64,000 bases of DNA from Paraspadella gotoi (lineage: Eukaryota; Chaetognatha), in assembly GCA_051294375.1 (NCBI GenBank), contig CM119268.1, positions 15,749,103 to 15,813,102 on the forward strand, read 5' to 3'. Position 1 is the stretch's first letter. Each line of letters opens with the position of its first letter. The notes below the pieces were generated by a model, which worked only from the letters and a program-made list of their open reading frames with translations, had not been told where the DNA came from and ran no database searches. Shown one piece after another: positions 61,573-64,000 of this stretch. The translations under genes were made by a program, and so were the position numbers.

Positions 61573-62684
61573 CCAAAAAGTCTCGAGCTCTCAAAAGACG
61601 TCTCTACAGACTCTCTCCTCTCGTCTCTCTTATAACCGCCACTCATCTCTAGTCTCTCACGCACGCACGAATCTCGCTTTCCTTCCGAAGATGCTAATGC
61701 TTACGCACTTTTTGAACAGTTTTATTTAAAAATGCTTCTTGCTCTTGCAGATTTAGTACATCTTATATTAAAGCCAAAGGTTCATTCTTCTGTTCGGTCT
61801 CTCAGAGATAATTTTATAAATATTTATCAAATATTACTAGTTTGATTATAGATCTCAATTAATATTCAACTATATTATTAATTTCACTTTTAATGACACA
61901 TCTCCTCATAGAATACTTATTCTAATAATTCTTTTTAAATCCAATTAATATTACCCCGTCGTATTTGGTTATAGTAAAACTTTCTTTGGAGTAAATTTCT
62001 CCCCTCCCCCATCTACATCCCTCTTCCTCCATTCTATATTTTCCCCCTGCCCCTTTTTATCCCATATCCATTAGGCGGGTCAAAATTTAACATTTTTTTA
62101 CAATATGAAAAAGTCTGCAATAAAAGTCTTTTGCCAAATTGACTTATGATGTTAATTTTTGATTAAATTAATTTTTCTCACGCAGGAAGCATTTTAATAT
62201 TTAACAATATATAAGAATGCAAAAAGTTATTTTAAGAAATTTAAATTTTAAAAATGGATTCTGAAAAAGATTAAAAAGTTAGATAAGGTTAGTACTACAA
62301 ATTTCGAAAATTTAATAATGATAAGATGGCTAAATATTGAAAAAATTAAAAAATCATCATCATCATCATTCATTAAATTTATATATTTTGTTAATTTTCT
62401 AGATAATCATTACAATTTTCAAAAAGTTAGTAATAATAACCTTCATCTAACATTTTTAAGCTCTATCAGAATCCGTAAAAAAAATAAAATTTCTTTAAAA
62501 AAATTGTTAACATTATATAGTATTAGGATATATAAAATAGCTTCCATGCGTTTAACAATAGATAAATCTTAAATTTTTTTTTAAAATTTTACACATAACA
62601 TAATTTATACGGACTTCTGTAGTCTTGTAACCCTTCCCCTAAATATCCATCCCTCTTCCCTTTCTTCCCTCTCCCACTTCCCCC

Positions 62685-62900
62685 TTTCTTCACGTGCGAT
62701 CGACTCGAGGCGAAAAATAATTATTTTCTCGTCGCGGCGTCGCGAGTCTCGACGATCGAACCGAGAGGCGAGTTTCACCTTCGGGTTTTCGTTTCACCAA
62801 GCTCACGTGACTGGGGGATCTATCGATCACTCACGTGATTGCGAAACCACTCGATTTCGGACTCGACGTGTCTCGCGTTGGACGCACGAAAATATACGAA
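62685..62900. promoter_or_regulatory. E-box promoter-like island
   Basis: CACGTG at 62691-62696, and two TCACGTGA octamers at 62803-62810 and 62831-62838, 28 bp apart, in a CpG-rich island with TCGCGA/GTCGCGGCG elements. TCACGTGA fits bHLH-Zip factors (USF, MITF/TFE type). A possible first coding exon follows at 63092. Confidence 0.45.
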
Positions 62901-63091
62901 TACGAATCAAATAAAAAAAAAAAAGCCGCATTTGTATTCTTCATCTTTTTTTTTTTGTTGATTCTTTCTTTCATTTACTTCATAGTCGATCGTTTTTAGT
63001 TACTCCCTCCTCGCCCCCCCTAATTTTCTTTATTCCCCCCGCTCGCTTCTTTTTTCTTTCCCCTCGGTCCAACAAAAACAATTTGCGGAAG

Positions 63092-63178
63092 ATGTTTGAA
63101 AACACAACAAAACATCATCATTCAACCGCGACCGCAGCCGAATCACGCCTTCCCCATTTGCTTCATCCGCCCGGCGGA
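63092..63178 (+). other. possible first coding exon
   Basis: ATG opens 29 codons (MFENTTKHHHSTATAAESRL...) up to GGCGGA|GTGAGA, a good donor in phase 0, after which the intron runs into a long (CT)n tract. It lies about 250 bp downstream of the E-box island. The rest of the gene would be beyond the window. No family recognised. Confidence 0.3.
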
Positions 63179-63205
63179 GTGAGACACTCGTTTCTCCTCA
63201 CTCTC

Positions 63206-63215
63206 TCTCTCTCTC

Positions 63216-63271
<56 letters not shown>

Positions 63272-63297
63272 CTCTCTCGTTCTCTCTCTCTCTTCTC

Positions 63298-63370
<73 letters not shown>
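63206..63370 (+). repeat. interrupted (CT)n tract
   Basis: About 165 bp of CT runs with TTC and GTT interruptions. Confidence 0.95.
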
Positions 63371-63587
63371 CTCTCTCTCTGGCTCTTATGTTTTATGCTC
63401 TATCAAATTAAAATTTTCTAAAAAAGAGTCGTCTTGAATTACGCTGGTCATTTTTTTTTCAGCAAGAAGCAAATAATGAATAAAAATAAATTCCACCGTC
63501 GCCCAACGCAGGAGGTGGAACTGAGAAGAGGGGAAGGTTCATTAGTGAAGAATCAGAAGGTGAAGTGCAGGAGTGAGGTGAGGCAAG

Positions 63588-63640
63588 AAAGAAAGAAAGA
63601 AAGAAAGAAGAAAGAAAAGAAGAAAGAAAGGAAAAAGAAA

Positions 63641-63672
<32 letters not shown>

Positions 63673-63676
63673 AAAG
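63588..63676 (+). repeat. (GAAA)n tetranucleotide repeat
   Basis: Imperfect, with AAG and AAAAAG variants. Confidence 0.95.
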
Positions 63677-63879
63677 AAGAAATTTAAGAAATCAATAAAA
63701 TGTATGTAACTATTAAAGGTAAAAAAAACTAAAAGAAAAAAAGAATAAAAAAGAAAAGTGACACACTAAAACAACTAAACAAAGTAAACAAACCGAAAAC
63801 GACAAACAACGACGACACACCATCGAACCCCCTTTCGTGCGGCGTTCACGCTTCCGTCGCATCAAGAAAAACAAACTCT

Positions 63880-63985
63880 CCTCTCTTCTCTCTTCTCTCT
63901 CTTCCTCGTTCTCTCTCTCTCTCTCTCTCCTCTCTCTCTCCTCTCTCTCTCTCTCCTCTCTCCCTCCCCTCCCCTCCCTCCCTCC
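63880..63985 (+). repeat. CT-rich tract at window end
   Basis: (CT)n runs changing to CCTCCCT units. Confidence 0.9.
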
Positions 63986-64000
63986 TTCCATTTCTCTCCG

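Overview
The window is nuclear DNA of an invertebrate animal. Protein-coding genes are split by many short GT-AG introns (mostly 60-190 bp), the families are animal families (Stum/SPEC3, group III secreted phospholipase A2, fibrinogen-related protein), and there are assembly gaps (runs of N). The species cannot be named from the sequence. No bacterial or viral genes, rRNA, tRNA or CRISPR were seen.

Region 1 (1 to about 18.7 kb) is a compact cluster of five genes whose exon joins I checked by reading phase. They are: 26S proteasome subunit Rpn3/PSMD3 (minus strand, C-terminus cut by the window edge); ERO1 (plus strand, 11 exons including a 15-nt microexon, with a miniature LTR element in its last intron); a Stum/SPEC3-family two-helix membrane protein (minus, 6 exons, 576 aa); a group III secreted phospholipase A2 (minus, 4 exons, 188 aa) lying wholly inside a Stum intron on the same strand; and a 993-aa secreted coiled-coil/mucin/fibrinogen-domain protein (minus, 10 exons). 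PSMD3 and ERO1 are divergent and share a 966-bp promoter interval with CCAAT and CRE-type sites. ERO1 and Stum are convergent.

Region 2 (about 19.6 to 64 kb) is very different. It is saturated with (CT)n/(GA)n tracts, often 60-150 bp, with (GAC)n, (GAAA)n, (CTTT)n and pentamer repeats, long one-sided polypurine/polypyrimidine stretches, a foldback element with about 300-bp inverted arms, a large inverted repeat, and seven N gaps. No recognisable protein family is encoded there. It does hold promoter-like islands (three plus-strand TATA boxes, an array of six CCAAT boxes, a pair of TCACGTGA E-boxes) and a few exon-like islands with good splice signals. These could be the first or scattered exons of one or more genes with long introns.

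The most interesting items are a hammerhead-ribozyme-like core closed by a perfect 33-bp stem just downstream of the phospholipase gene, the nested phospholipase gene itself, the miniature LTR element in ERO1, the foldback element at 20.5-21.1 kb, and the exon-like islands bracketed by (CT)n and (GA)n tracts.
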